A stretch of 64,000 nucleotides of DNA from Olleya sediminilitoris (GCF_016785945.1 NZ_JAEMEF010000014.1:1-64000); one strand, 5' to 3'; positions 9,643 to 19,445 are shown, numbered from the stretch's first letter. The notes: generated by a model not told the origin, from the letters alone. A program made the numbers and translations.

Positions 9643-10461
9643 ATGATTATAGTTAAAACAAAAGAAGAAATAGAATTAATGCGCGAAGCTGCATTAGTTG
9701 TTTCTAAAACATTAGGTGAAGTTGCTAAAGCAGTAAAACCAGGTGTTACCACATTACAATTAGATAAAATTGCTGAAGAACACATCAGAGATTTAGGTGC
9801 TGTTCCTGGTTTTTTAGGATTATATGATTTTCCTAACACCTTATGTATGAGTCCAAACTCTCAAGTGGTTCATGGTATACCCAATAATACGCCTTTAGAA
9901 AATGGAGATATTATATCTATTGATTGTGGCTCTATTTTAAATGGATATTATGGTGATCATGCCTATACTTTTGCAGTAGGTGAAATAGACCCAGAAACTG
10001 AAAAACTACTTCAAGTTACTAAAGAATCTTTATACGCTGGAATCAAGCAACTAAAAGTTGGTAATCGTGTTGGAGATGTTGGTTATGCTATACAAAAATA
10101 TTGCGAAGATCATGGTTATGGTGTCGTACGTGAACTTGTTGGACATGGTTTAGGTACTAAAATGCATGAGGATCCAGAAATGCCAAATTATGGTAAACGT
10201 GGTCGTGGTAAGAAATTTATTGAAGGGATGGTTGTAGCAATTGAACCTATGATTAATCTTGGTACACAACGCATTAAGCAACACAGAGATGGTTGGACTA
10301 TTACGACCTTAGATGGTAAGCCAAGTGCACATTTTGAACATGATGTTGCAATTGTAGATGGTAAACCAGAATTACTATCCACTTTTGCTTACATATATGA
10401 AGCTTTGGGTATTACTAGTAATGAAGAAGATGAATTTAGACAAACCCCTTTAGTGCTATAA
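9643..10461 (+). CDS. map: Type I methionine aminopeptidase
   Basis: Removes the initiator Met from nascent cytoplasmic proteins. The 272-residue length is typical. The dinuclear metal ligands are visible in order: [19 protein letters not shown] (two Asp), [12 protein letters not shown] (His), VAIEPMI (Glu) and FEHDVAI (Glu). The substrate His is in VVHGIPNN. It heads a tight cluster with a DUF3050 gene (4-bp gap), a methyltransferase (no gap) and a DUF423 gene (15 bp), so these four are likely one transcript. Confidence 0.97.
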   Translation: MIIVKTKEEIELMREAALVVSKTLGEVAKAVKPGVTTLQLDKIAEEHIRDLGAVPGFLGLYDFPNTLCMSPNSQVVHGIPNNTPLENGDIISIDCGSILNGYYGDHAYTFAVGEIDPETEKLLQVTKESLYAGIKQLKVGNRVGDVGYAIQKYCEDHGYGVVRELVGHGLGTKMHEDPEMPNYGKRGRGKKFIEGMVVAIEPMINLGTQRIKQHRDGWTITTLDGKPSAHFEHDVAIVDGKPELLSTFAYIYEALGITSNEEDEFRQTPLVL

Positions 10462-10465
10462 ATTT

Positions 10466-11245
10466 ATGACAATTGAAAGTTTAGAACAGCAATTACAGCC
10501 TTTAAGAGAAACATTAAATAACCATAAATTATATTCGGTATTATCAAATCTTGATGATATTAAACTTTTTATGGAACAGCACGTATATGCTGTTTGGGAT
10601 TTTATGTCACTTTTAAAAGCACTTCAAAACCATTTAACTACAACAACGTTACCTTGGCTACCTGTATCTAATCCTGCAACGTCAAGATTTATAAACGAAA
10701 TTGTTTTAGGCGAAGAAAGTGATGTTAATGAGCTTGGTGAAGCTAAAAGTCATTTTGAAATGTACTTAGATGCTATGACGCAAATTGGTGCAGATACGAC
10801 TAAAATCAAACAATTTATAGCTAATTTAACTTTAGGACAAACAGTAGAAGAAGCTGCAAATAACATAAATTTAAATTCTAAAACTTATCAGTTTATAGAT
10901 TATACTTTTAAAACTATACAAACAAATAAACCTCATATTATTGCCTCTGCTTTTACTTTTGGTAGAGAGGATATTATACCTGATATGTTTTTTCAAATTA
11001 TAAAACATTCAAAAACCGAAGAGCAATCTTTTAGTAAATTATCTTACTATCTAAACAGACACATTGAGTTAGATGGAGATGAACATGGTCCTTTATCTTT
11101 AAAAATGATTGAAGAGTTATGTGGTAATGACAGTAATAAATGGGAAGAAACATTAACTACTGCTAAACAAGCTTTACAACAACGTATTGCACTTTGGGAT
11201 ACTATTACTGACTTAATTTTGCAAAAGAAATTAGCAAAAGCTTAA
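10466..11245 (+). CDS. DUF3050 family protein (heme-oxygenase-like fold)
   Basis: A 259-residue soluble, helix-rich protein. The start ([20 protein letters not shown]) and the segment [19 protein letters not shown] are characteristic of DUF3050. That family is predicted to adopt the heme-oxygenase/TenA-like helical fold, with His and Glu residues that could bind a metal centre. His in [11 protein letters not shown] and the later ELDGDEHGP motif would be the candidates. No activity is established to my knowledge. It sits between map and a methyltransferase; this grouping is common in Flavobacteriaceae but does not reveal a role. Confidence 0.8.
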   Translation: MTIESLEQQLQPLRETLNNHKLYSVLSNLDDIKLFMEQHVYAVWDFMSLLKALQNHLTTTTLPWLPVSNPATSRFINEIVLGEESDVNELGEAKSHFEMYLDAMTQIGADTTKIKQFIANLTLGQTVEEAANNINLNSKTYQFIDYTFKTIQTNKPHIIASAFTFGREDIIPDMFFQIIKHSKTEEQSFSKLSYYLNRHIELDGDEHGPLSLKMIEELCGNDSNKWEETLTTAKQALQQRIALWDTITDLILQKKLAKA

Positions 11246-12037
11246 ATGAAACGTCTTTTTAAACTAATATTAAACGTGATACCGAGACCTTTATTAATAA
11301 GGTTGAGCTATATTATTAGACCAGTTTTAGCGTTTTTTTTAAAAGGAAACACCTTTACAGATCCTATTGATGGTAAAAGCTTTAAAAGTTTTTTACCTTA
11401 TGGCTATGGTAAACAACGTAATAACGTTTTATCACCTTCTACTCTATCTTTAGAACGTCACAGATTGTTATGGTTGTATTTACAAAACGAAACTAATTTT
11501 TTTGAATCTGAAAACACTTCTAGTTCTGAAAAACTTAAAGTACTGCATTTTGCACCAGAGCAATGTTTTTTAAATCGGTTTAGAGCTTTAAATCATTTAG
11601 ATTACACAACTACAGATTTACTGTCTCCTATTGCAGATGTAAAAGCAGATATTTGCGACCTTCCGTTTGAAGATGACACCTATGATATTATTTTATGTAA
11701 TCATGTGTTAGAACATATACCAGACGACACTAAAGCTATGCAAGAGCTATGTCGTGTAATGAAACCTGGTGGATATGGTGTATTTCAAATTCCGCAAGAT
11801 TTAAGTAGACAAACCACTTTTGAGGACGATAGTATTACCGATAAAAAAGAACGAGCTGAAATTTTTGGTCAATATGATCATGTACGTGTGTATGGCTACG
11901 ACTACTTTAACAAACTAAGAGCTATTGGCTTTATGGTAAATGAAGTTGATTATACGGCTAAACTTTCCGCGAAAGCGATAGAAAAATACTGCTTAGCAAA
12001 AGGTGAAATTATACCTGTAGTTTACAAAAAACAATAA
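11246..12037 (+). CDS. Class I SAM-dependent methyltransferase
   Basis: A 263-residue protein with a Methyltransf_11-type core. The post-I acidic region is VKADICDLPFEDDTYD, followed by the motif IILCNHVLEHIPDD and the motif III strand MKPGGYGVFQIP. The first ~70 residues are basic and hydrophobic (VIPRPLLIRLSYIIRPVLAFFL) and may bind membrane. The glycine-rich motif I is weak here (KVLHFAPEQC), as in some sugar- or lipid-modifying members. The substrate is unknown. It follows the DUF3050 stop codon directly. A copy of the GC-rich 14-mer TTCCGCGAAAGCGA lies inside it near the 3' end. Confidence 0.83.
   Translation: MKRLFKLILNVIPRPLLIRLSYIIRPVLAFFLKGNTFTDPIDGKSFKSFLPYGYGKQRNNVLSPSTLSLERHRLLWLYLQNETNFFESENTSSSEKLKVLHFAPEQCFLNRFRALNHLDYTTTDLLSPIADVKADICDLPFEDDTYDIILCNHVLEHIPDDTKAMQELCRVMKPGGYGVFQIPQDLSRQTTFEDDSITDKKERAEIFGQYDHVRVYGYDYFNKLRAIGFMVNEVDYTAKLSAKAIEKYCLAKGEIIPVVYKKQ
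11965..11978 (+). repeat. GC-rich 14-mer, copy 1
   Basis: TTCCGCGAAAGCGA lies inside the methyltransferase gene and reads S-A-K-A there. Identical copies are at 13804-13817 (opposite strand) and 25713-25726. Confidence 0.8.
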
Positions 12038-12052
12038 CCTAAATATAAATTT

Positions 12053-12421
12053 ATGACATCGCAAACTATAATTGCAACAGGCGCTTTATTCGGGATGCTA
12101 GCTGTTATTTTTGGAGCTTTTGGTGCACATGCTTTAAAAAAAATATTAACAACAGATCAGCTACATAGTTTTGAAGTTGGTGTTAAATACCAAATGTATC
12201 ACGCTATTGTTTTACTGGCTTTAGGTTACGGTCAAGGTCAAATATCTAACAGTATTTATTGGTGTTTTGTGATAGGTATAATATTGTTTTCGTTTAGTAT
12301 TTACGGTTTAATTTTGTCTGACGCAAAAGGTAAAAAATTAAAATTTCTTGGACCTGTAACTCCTATTGGAGGATTACTTTTAGTTTCTGGTTGGTTACTA
12401 CTAATGTACAATGCTTTTTAA
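12053..12421 (+). CDS. DUF423 small membrane protein
   Basis: A 122-residue integral membrane protein with about four hydrophobic helices (residues ~5-25, 45-62, 66-88 and 98-118). The opening GALFGMLAVIFGAFGAHALKK and the segment KYQMYHAIVLLALGY are the DUF423 (YwdK/YgdD-like) signature. Function is unknown. It ends the map-led operon and converges on apbE with a 1-bp gap. Confidence 0.88.
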   Translation: MTSQTIIATGALFGMLAVIFGAFGAHALKKILTTDQLHSFEVGVKYQMYHAIVLLALGYGQGQISNSIYWCFVIGIILFSFSIYGLILSDAKGKKLKFLGPVTPIGGLLLVSGWLLLMYNAF

Positions 12422-12422
12422 A

Positions 12423-13403
12423 CTAATTTGTTTTAAATCCATTAAATGCTTTAGACTCCAATTCTCCATTGTCACCTTCAAAAATAACATATACTTTTAG
12501 TTCTGGATGCTTTGCTAAAAAATAATCCAGTTTTTGTAATCCCATTGCTTGAAAAGCGGTTGCATAGCCATCTGCCAGCATACACGTATTTGTAATTACA
12601 GATACTCCTAAAATATTAGTTTTAGTAGGATATCCCGTTTTGGTGTTTATGATATGTGCATATCTGTTTCCGTTTTTATCAATTTTAAATTTACGATATG
12701 TACCAGAAGTTGCCATAGCTTGATTGCTTAGTACTATCGTTTTATCATAGGATTGAGAACCATCAAAATTTGGATTTTCTATTCCAACTGTCCATCCTTT
12801 ATTTTTTTTAAGGTTAATCCCTTTAGCACGAAGCTCTCCACCTATATCTACTATATAATTTTTGATACTTTTAGACTCTAAAAAATCTGCAATAACATCT
12901 ACACCATACCCTTTAGCAATAGAATTAAAATCTATAAAAGCCTCCTTAGATTTTATAACTTTATTATTTTTAATTCCAACACGATTAAGACCAACATAAC
13001 GCATCAAACTATCTACTTTTGCGCTATCTAAAGCCGTTTTTGTGTGTTCTGATCCAAAGTTCCATCCATTAACCAATCGTCCAATAGTAGGATCTAAAAC
13101 ACCTTCCGTTTCACGATAAATTTGTTTTGAACCTTCAAATACATTTTTAAAATGTTGATCTACAGTAACAGCTTCGTTTCTATTAATTTTAGAAATATCA
13201 GAATCTGCCTGATAATTGGACATGGACTTATTTATGATAGTAAATAAGCTATCAAATTGTTTATTATAATCACGACCATCTAAGTCAAAATACTGCACAC
13301 TAAAACTGGTACCAAATACAGGACCAGATATTTTAAGTAATTCAGGTTGTTTTTTACAACCCATTACAATCAAAAGCACAATGGCTAATAGACTTTTTTT
13401 CAT
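12423..13403 (-). CDS. apbE: FAD:protein FMN transferase, lipoprotein
   Basis: Transfers FMN from FAD onto Thr/Ser of target proteins outside the cytoplasm. The lipobox VMGC puts Cys16 at the mature N-terminus. The 326 residues match ApbE: VFGTSFSVQYF near the start, VDFNSIAKGYGVD (flavin binding), the IVDIGGELRAKG strand and the C-terminal AHIINTKTGYPT with Ala-Asp-Gly (MLADGYATAFQAMG) for Mg. It lies at the 3' end of the NQR region, so the natural clients are NqrB and NqrC encoded upstream. It is preceded by a small protein gene with 1 bp between them. Confidence 0.95.
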   Translation of the reverse strand: MKKSLLAIVLLIVMGCKKQPELLKISGPVFGTSFSVQYFDLDGRDYNKQFDSLFTIINKSMSNYQADSDISKINRNEAVTVDQHFKNVFEGSKQIYRETEGVLDPTIGRLVNGWNFGSEHTKTALDSAKVDSLMRYVGLNRVGIKNNKVIKSKEAFIDFNSIAKGYGVDVIADFLESKSIKNYIVDIGGELRAKGINLKKNKGWTVGIENPNFDGSQSYDKTIVLSNQAMATSGTYRKFKIDKNGNRYAHIINTKTGYPTKTNILGVSVITNTCMLADGYATAFQAMGLQKLDYFLAKHPELKVYVIFEGDNGELESKAFNGFKTN

Positions 13404-13404
13404 C

Positions 13405-13782
13405 TTAATTTAAATTAGATTCTAATAATTGTATTCCGTTATATTCAATTAAGTATTCTTCATTAAGATATATTGGTAAATCTTCACCTTTAGGGTTACC
13501 TAATCCAACACCAGCATAAAGTACTTTTGCATTTTTTTCAAATGCATGCTTTTTAAAGGACTCCATCCAAACAACATCATAATTATTAGCATTTTCTGGT
13601 AAGATAACTGCACGAACAACCACGAAATAATACTGTTTATTTTTATCCATACAAACAAATTGTGGATGCCTTTTTAATTGGCTATTTATAGCTATAAATT
13701 CAAAACCACGTTGTTCTAAATCTTTACCAACATGATTCATAGCCAAGTTATGTAACTCTTGTTTTGATAATGCTTTACTCAT
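13405..13782 (-). CDS. Conserved small protein next to apbE, function unknown
   Basis: A 125-residue soluble protein with no signal peptide or transmembrane segment. It has alternating alpha/beta character (YYFVVVRAVILPE, NAKVLYAGVGLGNP). Flavobacterial homologues are often labelled 'Na+-translocating NADH-quinone reductase subunit F' from neighbourhood alone. It has no ferredoxin cysteines, FAD site or NAD site, so that label would be wrong. The conserved position between nqr and apbE suggests a link to NQR assembly or flavin delivery, but that is inference. Confidence 0.7.
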   Translation of the reverse strand: MSKALSKQELHNLAMNHVGKDLEQRGFEFIAINSQLKRHPQFVCMDKNKQYYFVVVRAVILPENANNYDVVWMESFKKHAFEKNAKVLYAGVGLGNPKGEDLPIYLNEEYLIEYNGIQLLESNLN

Positions 13783-13803
13783 ACTACAAAAATAAAGTTT
13801 ATT

Positions 13804-13817
13804 TCGCTTTCGCGGAA
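13804..13817 (-). repeat. GC-rich 14-mer, copy 2
   Basis: TCGCTTTCGCGGAA, the reverse complement of TTCCGCGAAAGCGA, lies in the short gap between the small apbE-adjacent gene and the DUF4846 gene. Confidence 0.8.
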
Positions 13818-13835
13818 GAAAAGCCAGACAACAAA

Positions 13836-14702
13836 TTACTTAAACCTTACAAATTTGGAATTGTAGAAAATGTAGTTGGACACAGGAATGATGGCATTCA
13901 TTTTAAGATCATACCAAGGAGAATTGATTGGATCTTCTAAATTTTTTACTAAATGAACACTTTGAGCAGGTGTATTACCTTGAAACAACAAAAACAACTT
14001 TTGGCCTTTGCTATTAATCGCTTCGTCTGTAATCATTACAATATGTCCTGGACTACCTCCAAGAATTAACATATCACCAATCTTAAGATCCTGAATCTGT
14101 GTAATAGCATTTAACTCATTATACAAAGACAATGTCCCTGAATACATGTAAATCAAGTTTAAATACTTATAAAAATTAGACTTACTATAATCCTCTCGTG
14201 CTGTTTTATTAAATGTAACTTTATTTCCATTAACTTTAGGTCTATAACCTTTTGCATATTTAGACCAAGAACAATAGTGTCCTGAAGTAAAATTAAAACC
14301 TATTTTATCCCTTTGATTGGTATCCCAAAGATATTCGCTTCTAATTCTAATTAGTGCATCTGCACATTGCTGTAAACCGTTTTTTGGTACTGGAACTTCC
14401 AAAATACCAATATGTCCTTTCTGCCAATAATATACTGAATTATCATAATTTATAATTTTACTACCAAAAGGTTTTAAATTATAATGTCTAAGATACTCTT
14501 GAAAACTTCCCTTTGGATAATTTACGCGCACAAAACCTTTAGGAGTATTCACTCTAGAGGCTATTGTTAAGCTATCTTTATCTAAAAGTTGTACTTTTTT
14601 AGTAACTGCATTTACAAAATGCTTAATAGGTTTTGGATTTAATTGGTAAAACAAAAGCACTAATGTGACAATAATTAAAATAATAAGTGCTGCTTTTCTC
14701 AT
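13836..14702 (-). CDS. DUF4846 domain protein, membrane-anchored
   Basis: About 288 residues. I place the start at the ATG giving MRKAALIILIIVTLVLLFY, since this puts a signal anchor right at the N-terminus; nine further upstream residues are possible but unlike the family. The remainder is predicted extracytoplasmic. The pattern INTPKG/RVNYPKGSFQEYLR...LKPFGS and the late HIVMITDEA match DUF4846, which is common in Bacteroidota and of unknown function. It lies downstream of nqrF, behind a terminator, so it may have its own promoter or depend on read-through. Confidence 0.8.
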   Translation of the reverse strand: MRKAALIILIIVTLVLLFYQLNPKPIKHFVNAVTKKVQLLDKDSLTIASRVNTPKGFVRVNYPKGSFQEYLRHYNLKPFGSKIINYDNSVYYWQKGHIGILEVPVPKNGLQQCADALIRIRSEYLWDTNQRDKIGFNFTSGHYCSWSKYAKGYRPKVNGNKVTFNKTAREDYSKSNFYKYLNLIYMYSGTLSLYNELNAITQIQDLKIGDMLILGGSPGHIVMITDEAINSKGQKLFLLFQGNTPAQSVHLVKNLEDPINSPWYDLKMNAIIPVSNYIFYNSKFVRFK

Positions 14703-14715
14703 ATTACAAATAACG

Positions 14716-14747
14716 AAAAAGCTCGACACTTTCGTATCGAGCTTTTT
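14716..14747 (-). terminator. Rho-independent terminator of the nqr operon
   Basis: An 11-bp stem (AAAAAGCTCGA / TCGAGCTTTTT) with a 10-nt loop lies 37 bp past the nqrF stop on the minus strand. Confidence 0.85.
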
Positions 14748-14783
14748 ATATATTAAGAAAACTTTATAATCATTTGATTATTT

Positions 14784-16097
14784 CTATCCTCCAAAGTCAT
14801 CAAATCTGATATTTTCATCATCAATACCAAAATCTTCTCCCATTTTTTGAACTGCTTGGTTCATTAAAGGAGGACCACAGAAATATAACTCTATGTCTTC
14901 TGGAGCTTCGTGCTTAGATAAATATTGGTCTATTACCACTTGGTGAATAAATCCAACAAATCCATCACCAGACTCGTCATTAATATCTGATTTCAATTTC
15001 CAGTTATCAGCTTCCGTTGGATCTGATAATGCAATAAAGAACTTGAAGTTCGGGAAATCTTTTTCTAATGCTCTAAAATAGTGAATGTAGAATAACTCAG
15101 CTTTAGAACGTCCACCATACCAATACGTAACTTTACGACCAGTTTTGATAGTTCTAAATAACTCGTATAAATGAGAACGCATTGGAGCCATACCAGCACC
15201 TCCACCAACGTAAAGCATTTCTGCATCAGACTCGTTGATAAAGAATTCACCATAAGGCCCTGAAATAGTTACTTTATCACCAACCTTTTGGTTAAAAATA
15301 TATGAAGATGCAACTCCTGGATTAACATCCATCCAGCCACCTTTGGCACGATCAAAAGGAGGTGTAGCGACACGTACGTTAAGCATAATTCTTCTTCCTT
15401 CTGCAGGATAAGAAGCCATAGAGTATGCTCTTTCTACTAACTCATCATTTTTCATTACTAAAGGACGTAAACCAAATTTATCCCAATCTGCCTCAAACTT
15501 GTTAGGCTCACCTGGATGATCTTCTGGATGTGCAGTAATATCCATCTCTGAATAATTAACTGTACAGTTAGGAATTTCTATTTGAATATAACCTCCTGCT
15601 TTGTAGTCCATATCTTCTGGAATTTCAACTACAAACTCTTTAATAAATGTTGCCACGTTGTAGTTAGATACTACAGTTGCTTCCCATTTTTTAATTCCGA
15701 ATACTTCTTCTGGAATTGTGATTTCCATGTCTTGCTTAACCTTTACTTGACAAGATAAACGTGCACCATGTGCTAATTCTTTTCTTGAAAAGTGAGGTGT
15801 TTCTGTTGGTAAAGCTTCACCTCCACCAGATAAAACGTGACATTCACATTGAATACAAGTACCACCTCCACCACAAGCTGATGGTAAAAAGATTTTATTA
15901 CTACCTAAAGTTGATAATAAAGATCCTCCTGAAGATACTTCAATTTCTCTTTCACCATTAATTAAGATCTTTACTGGACCTGATGGTGATAATTTTTGTT
16001 TTACAAAAAGTAGTAAACTTACTAATACTAATGTTATAAGTAAAAAAGCTACTACAGTTACTATTACTGTTCCTGTTGTTCCTGCTGCTAAAATCAT
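14784..16097 (-). CDS. nqrF: Na+-translocating NADH:quinone reductase subunit F
   Basis: The NADH-oxidising input subunit of the NQR sodium pump at the inner membrane. One N-terminal helix (residues ~9-31) anchors it. Next is a 2Fe-2S ferredoxin domain with Cys75, Cys81, Cys84 and Cys116 ([13 protein letters not shown] and RLSCQV). A ferredoxin-reductase-type module then binds FAD (RAYSMASYP) and NADH ([36 protein letters not shown]). Its 437 residues slightly exceed the common ~407. It is the last gene of a tight nqrABCDEF operon, 1 bp after nqrE. Confidence 0.98.
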   Translation of the reverse strand: MILAAGTTGTVIVTVVAFLLITLVLVSLLLFVKQKLSPSGPVKILINGEREIEVSSGGSLLSTLGSNKIFLPSACGGGGTCIQCECHVLSGGGEALPTETPHFSRKELAHGARLSCQVKVKQDMEITIPEEVFGIKKWEATVVSNYNVATFIKEFVVEIPEDMDYKAGGYIQIEIPNCTVNYSEMDITAHPEDHPGEPNKFEADWDKFGLRPLVMKNDELVERAYSMASYPAEGRRIMLNVRVATPPFDRAKGGWMDVNPGVASSYIFNQKVGDKVTISGPYGEFFINESDAEMLYVGGGAGMAPMRSHLYELFRTIKTGRKVTYWYGGRSKAELFYIHYFRALEKDFPNFKFFIALSDPTEADNWKLKSDINDESGDGFVGFIHQVVIDQYLSKHEAPEDIELYFCGPPLMNQAVQKMGEDFGIDDENIRFDDFGG

Positions 16098-16098
16098 A

Positions 16099-16812
16099 TT
16101 ACTCTATTATTTTAGTATTGTTAGCTAATTCTTTTGTTTCTTCAACTTTAGTTTTCACTGCTGTTGTATTTTCCTTTTTAGGAGCTTCTTCATCTCCTCC
16201 AGTTAACATACCTCCAAAACTTAAGAATCCAATTCCCATTAATCCTGTAATGATAAATGTGATTCCTAATCCTCTTAATGGTGCAGGTACATTACTGTAT
16301 CTAATCTTTTCTCTAATAGCTGCAATAGCAAGTATAGCTAAAAACCATCCGATACCTGAAGAGATACCATAGTTAAATGCTAAACCTAAAGTTTCGATTT
16401 CTCTTGACTGCATAAATAAGGATCCACCTAAGATGGCACAGTTTACTGCAATAAGAGGTAAGAAAATACCTAAAGAGTTATATAATGATGGTGAAAACTT
16501 TTCTACCACTATCTCTACCAATTGTACCATTGTTGCAATAGTTGCAATAAACATGATAAATGATAAGAAACTTAAATCGTAATCTGCATATTCTGCACCT
16601 AACCAAGTTAATGCACCTGGTTGTAAAATGTACTGATCTAATAACCAGTTTAAAGGCACAGTAATAGCTAATACAAATATTACTGCTGCACCTAATCCAA
16701 CAGCTGTTGCTACTTTTTTAGATACTGCTAGGTAAGAACACATTCCTAAGAATACTGCAAATACCATGTTGTCTATAAAAATCGACTTGAAAAATAATTC
16801 TAAATGTTCCAT
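16099..16812 (-). CDS. nqrE: Na+-translocating NADH:quinone reductase subunit E
   Basis: A six-helix integral membrane subunit paired with NqrD. It has the family opening [21 protein letters not shown], and the Cys near helix 1 that coordinates the membrane iron site is visible (GMCSYLAVS). A second site lies in [14 protein letters not shown]. At 237 residues it is ~35 longer than the usual ~200: a charged, soluble tail ([23 protein letters not shown]) follows the last helix. The tail's meaning is unknown. It lies 7 bp after nqrD. Confidence 0.96.
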   Translation of the reverse strand: MEHLELFFKSIFIDNMVFAVFLGMCSYLAVSKKVATAVGLGAAVIFVLAITVPLNWLLDQYILQPGALTWLGAEYADYDLSFLSFIMFIATIATMVQLVEIVVEKFSPSLYNSLGIFLPLIAVNCAILGGSLFMQSREIETLGLAFNYGISSGIGWFLAILAIAAIREKIRYSNVPAPLRGLGITFIITGLMGIGFLSFGGMLTGGDEEAPKKENTTAVKTKVEETKELANNTKIIE

Positions 16813-16819
16813 AATATTT

Positions 16820-17464
16820 TTAGTCTTCGATTAATGCTTTGTTTCTACTACGTTGTACCCAAATGATAAGTCCAACAATTATTAATGCCATTGGAGGCAT
16901 TAACATAAATCCGTTGTTTTCGTAACCTAATGCGTACACTCCTGTTTTTTCGATTGGATCTCCTAAAACTGGTATTCCGAAAAGTGTACCAGATCCTAAA
17001 AGTTCTCTAAAAAAACCAACAATTATTAAGATGACTGCATAACCTAAAGAGTTACCAATTCCGTCAAGGAAAGACCTCCAAGGTTTGTTTGCTAAAGCAA
17101 AAGCTTCAAAACGTCCCATAATAATACAGTTAGTAATAATTAAACCAACAAATACTGAAAGTGTTTTACTTAACTCGTAAGCAAAAGCTTTTAATACTTG
17201 ATCAACAATAATTACTAAAGCAGCAACTACAATAAGTTGTACAATAATTCTAATTTTAGAAGGTATAATGTTTCTCATTAAAGAGATAACTACGTTACCT
17301 ATTCCTAATACAAACATTACAGCAATACCCATTACCAACGACGCTTTTAACTCTGCGGTAATAGCTAAAGCAGAACAAATACCTAAAACTTGAATAGTAA
17401 TAGGATTGTTATCTGCTAAAGGGTCTGTTATTAACTTTGCGTCTTTTTTTGAAAGTAGTCCCAT
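16820..17464 (-). CDS. nqrD: Na+-translocating NADH:quinone reductase subunit D
   Basis: A 214-residue, six-helix membrane subunit that pairs with NqrE around a shared iron centre. The Cys-containing motifs are present: VLGICSALAIT in helix 1 and LIITNCIIMGRFEAFA in the mirrored half. The sequence FLDGIGNSLGYA is typical. It sits 2 bp from nqrC and 7 bp from nqrE within the operon. Confidence 0.97.
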   Translation of the reverse strand: MGLLSKKDAKLITDPLADNNPITIQVLGICSALAITAELKASLVMGIAVMFVLGIGNVVISLMRNIIPSKIRIIVQLIVVAALVIIVDQVLKAFAYELSKTLSVFVGLIITNCIIMGRFEAFALANKPWRSFLDGIGNSLGYAVILIIVGFFRELLGSGTLFGIPVLGDPIEKTGVYALGYENNGFMLMPPMALIIVGLIIWVQRSRNKALIED

Positions 17465-17466
17465 AA

Positions 17467-18228
17467 TTAATTGCTAGCTAGTTTTTTTAAATTCTCGAAA
17501 TACGGTTGGTATAACTTTAAATCTTTTTTAATCATTGCAGACACACCATCACCTGTGATAGTTGCTCCTGCTAATGCATCAACCTCATTATCGTCTTTAA
17601 TTTCGTTTTTTGGATCATTATTACCTTTAGCAACAGTAATACCTTTAAATACACCTGCTTCAGTTAATAATTTTTCACCATAAAAATCGTCCATAAAGTA
17701 ACGTTGTTTGATATTTGCTCCTAAACCTGGTGTCTCACCAGCATGGTCAAAAAATGTTCCTTTTACAACCATATCTTGGTCTAAAGCAACATAACCCCAA
17801 ATAGCATCCCAAAGTCCTTTTCCTCTTATTGGAGCGATGTAAAATGTTTCGCCATCTTTTTCTCCAACAAATAAAGGTAAACGTCTTGTTCCACCAGTTT
17901 TAGCTTTTGCTTGTTCTTTTTTAATATCGATTAAGTAAGCTTCATCATCTTCTTTAGCCACACCATTTTCAATAACTAATTGTTTAGTGATGTACTTTTT
18001 AAAATCGTCAGCGACTTTATCTGTAGATACAAAAGTTATGTCTCCATCACCTTCGTTACCGTTAACTCCCATAGCATACAGAATATTCTGTTGCTTTTCC
18101 ATTCTTCTGTTTTCAGCAATATTTGGTTTTAAGGTTGCTGCAGTAAAGGCTAATAAAGACCCTACAACAAGCACCATTACAATTGCAAATATTACAGTAT
18201 ATGAATTTTTATCTGTGTTCATTGCCAT
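17467..18228 (-). CDS. nqrC: Na+-translocating NADH:quinone reductase subunit C
   Basis: A 253-residue subunit with one N-terminal helix (residues ~10-31) and a periplasmic FMN domain. The covalent FMN site is read as DALAGATITG, with Thr223 as acceptor, followed by GVSAMIKKDL. This fits the ApbE target pattern D-x-x-(S/T/A)-G-A-T. The GKGLWDAIWGYVAL and HAGETPGLGANI segments are the usual FMN-bind domain motifs. Flavinylation would depend on the apbE gene encoded ~4 kb downstream on the same strand. Confidence 0.97.
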   Translation of the reverse strand: MAMNTDKNSYTVIFAIVMVLVVGSLLAFTAATLKPNIAENRRMEKQQNILYAMGVNGNEGDGDITFVSTDKVADDFKKYITKQLVIENGVAKEDDEAYLIDIKKEQAKAKTGGTRRLPLFVGEKDGETFYIAPIRGKGLWDAIWGYVALDQDMVVKGTFFDHAGETPGLGANIKQRYFMDDFYGEKLLTEAGVFKGITVAKGNNDPKNEIKDDNEVDALAGATITGDGVSAMIKKDLKLYQPYFENLKKLASN

Positions 18229-18230
18229 GA

Positions 18231-19445
18231 TTATGCTGTTTTAACTTTTAAACGTTTCATTCTGCGTTTTACGTTTCCTTGTATTACGTAATGGTCAATA
18301 GTTGGTGCAAAGACATTCATTAATAGAATAGCTAAAAATACACCTTCTGGATACGCTGGATTAAATACACGGATCATTATTGAAATGAAACCAATTAAGA
18401 ATCCATAAATCCATTTCCCTTTATTTGTTTGAGAGGCAGTTACTGGATCTGTTGCCATATAAACAGCACCAAATAAAATACTACCAATAATTAAATGCTG
18501 CCAGAATGGTACATTCATTAATCCGTAAAATTTGCTAGATTCTCCAATCCACTCAGCAGAAACAACTCCGTTAAATATTAATCCCATTGTTAAAGCTCCT
18601 ATTAAAGTAGAGATAATAATTCTCCAGCTTCCAACCTTTGTAAAGATTAAAAATAGAGCTCCAATGATGATTAATAATTTAGAGGTTTCTCCAACTGATC
18701 CTGGAATAAATCCAAAAAACATATCCATATAATCAATTCCAGCTAAACTACTATTTTGTGCATAAGCACCTAATAATGTTTCTCCTGAAATTGCATCTGC
18801 AGTTCCTGCACGCTCAACCGCTTCATGTACCCAAACTTTATCTCCTGACATCCATGTTGGGTATGCAAAAAACAAGAAAGCACGAATGGTTAATGCTGGG
18901 TTTAGAATATTCATTCCTGTACCTCCAAAAACTTCTTTACCTATTACTACACCAAAAATTACTGCTACAGATAACATCCATAATGGAATATCTACTGGCA
19001 CTATTAATGGCACTAACATACCTGTTACTAAGTAACCTTCTTCTACTTCATGACCTTTGATTACTGCAAAAATAAATTCAACAATAAGACCAACTCCATA
19101 GGATACAATTACTAATGGTAACACAGTCCAAGCTCCAACAACAAAGTTGTCCCAAGTTATAAAGTTGCTAAACAAAGAGGCTTCTCTAATAACTCCTGAT
19201 GCTGCATCAATAGCTGCATAATGCTGGTAACCTGCGTTAAAAATACCAAATATTAAACATGGTACTAAAGCCATGATTACAATATTCATTGTACGTTTTA
19301 AATCATCTGCTGCCTTAATGTGCGTTCCACCATGAGTGGTTTCATTTGGCAAGTATAAAAAAGTATGAATGGCGTTAAACGCAGGAGCCATTTTGGTTCC
19401 TTTATACTTTTCTTTTAAATTATGTAAATTACTTTTTAAGCCCAT
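18231..19445 (-). CDS. nqrB: Na+-translocating NADH:quinone reductase subunit B
   Basis: A 404-residue polytopic membrane subunit carrying covalent FMN and, in other species, riboflavin, and central to sodium movement. The opening ...KMAPAFNAIHTFLYLPNETTHGGTHI is family-typical. The flavinylation site aligns with DAISGETLLG, giving Thr223 as acceptor; the usual Ala before that Thr is Glu222 here (see findings). GMNILNPALTIRAFLFFAYP and PVTASQTNKGKW are other conserved segments. The start codon overlaps the nqrA stop by 1 bp (TAATG), so translation is coupled. Confidence 0.97.
   Translation of the reverse strand: MGLKSNLHNLKEKYKGTKMAPAFNAIHTFLYLPNETTHGGTHIKAADDLKRTMNIVIMALVPCLIFGIFNAGYQHYAAIDAASGVIREASLFSNFITWDNFVVGAWTVLPLVIVSYGVGLIVEFIFAVIKGHEVEEGYLVTGMLVPLIVPVDIPLWMLSVAVIFGVVIGKEVFGGTGMNILNPALTIRAFLFFAYPTWMSGDKVWVHEAVERAGTADAISGETLLGAYAQNSSLAGIDYMDMFFGFIPGSVGETSKLLIIIGALFLIFTKVGSWRIIISTLIGALTMGLIFNGVVSAEWIGESSKFYGLMNVPFWQHLIIGSILFGAVYMATDPVTASQTNKGKWIYGFLIGFISIMIRVFNPAYPEGVFLAILLMNVFAPTIDHYVIQGNVKRRMKRLKVKTA

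Noticed and set aside
13405-13782. Calling the small gene beside apbE a second nqrF.
   Set aside because: It has no ferredoxin cysteines, FAD or NAD motifs and is only 125 residues; a complete nqrF is at 14784-16097.
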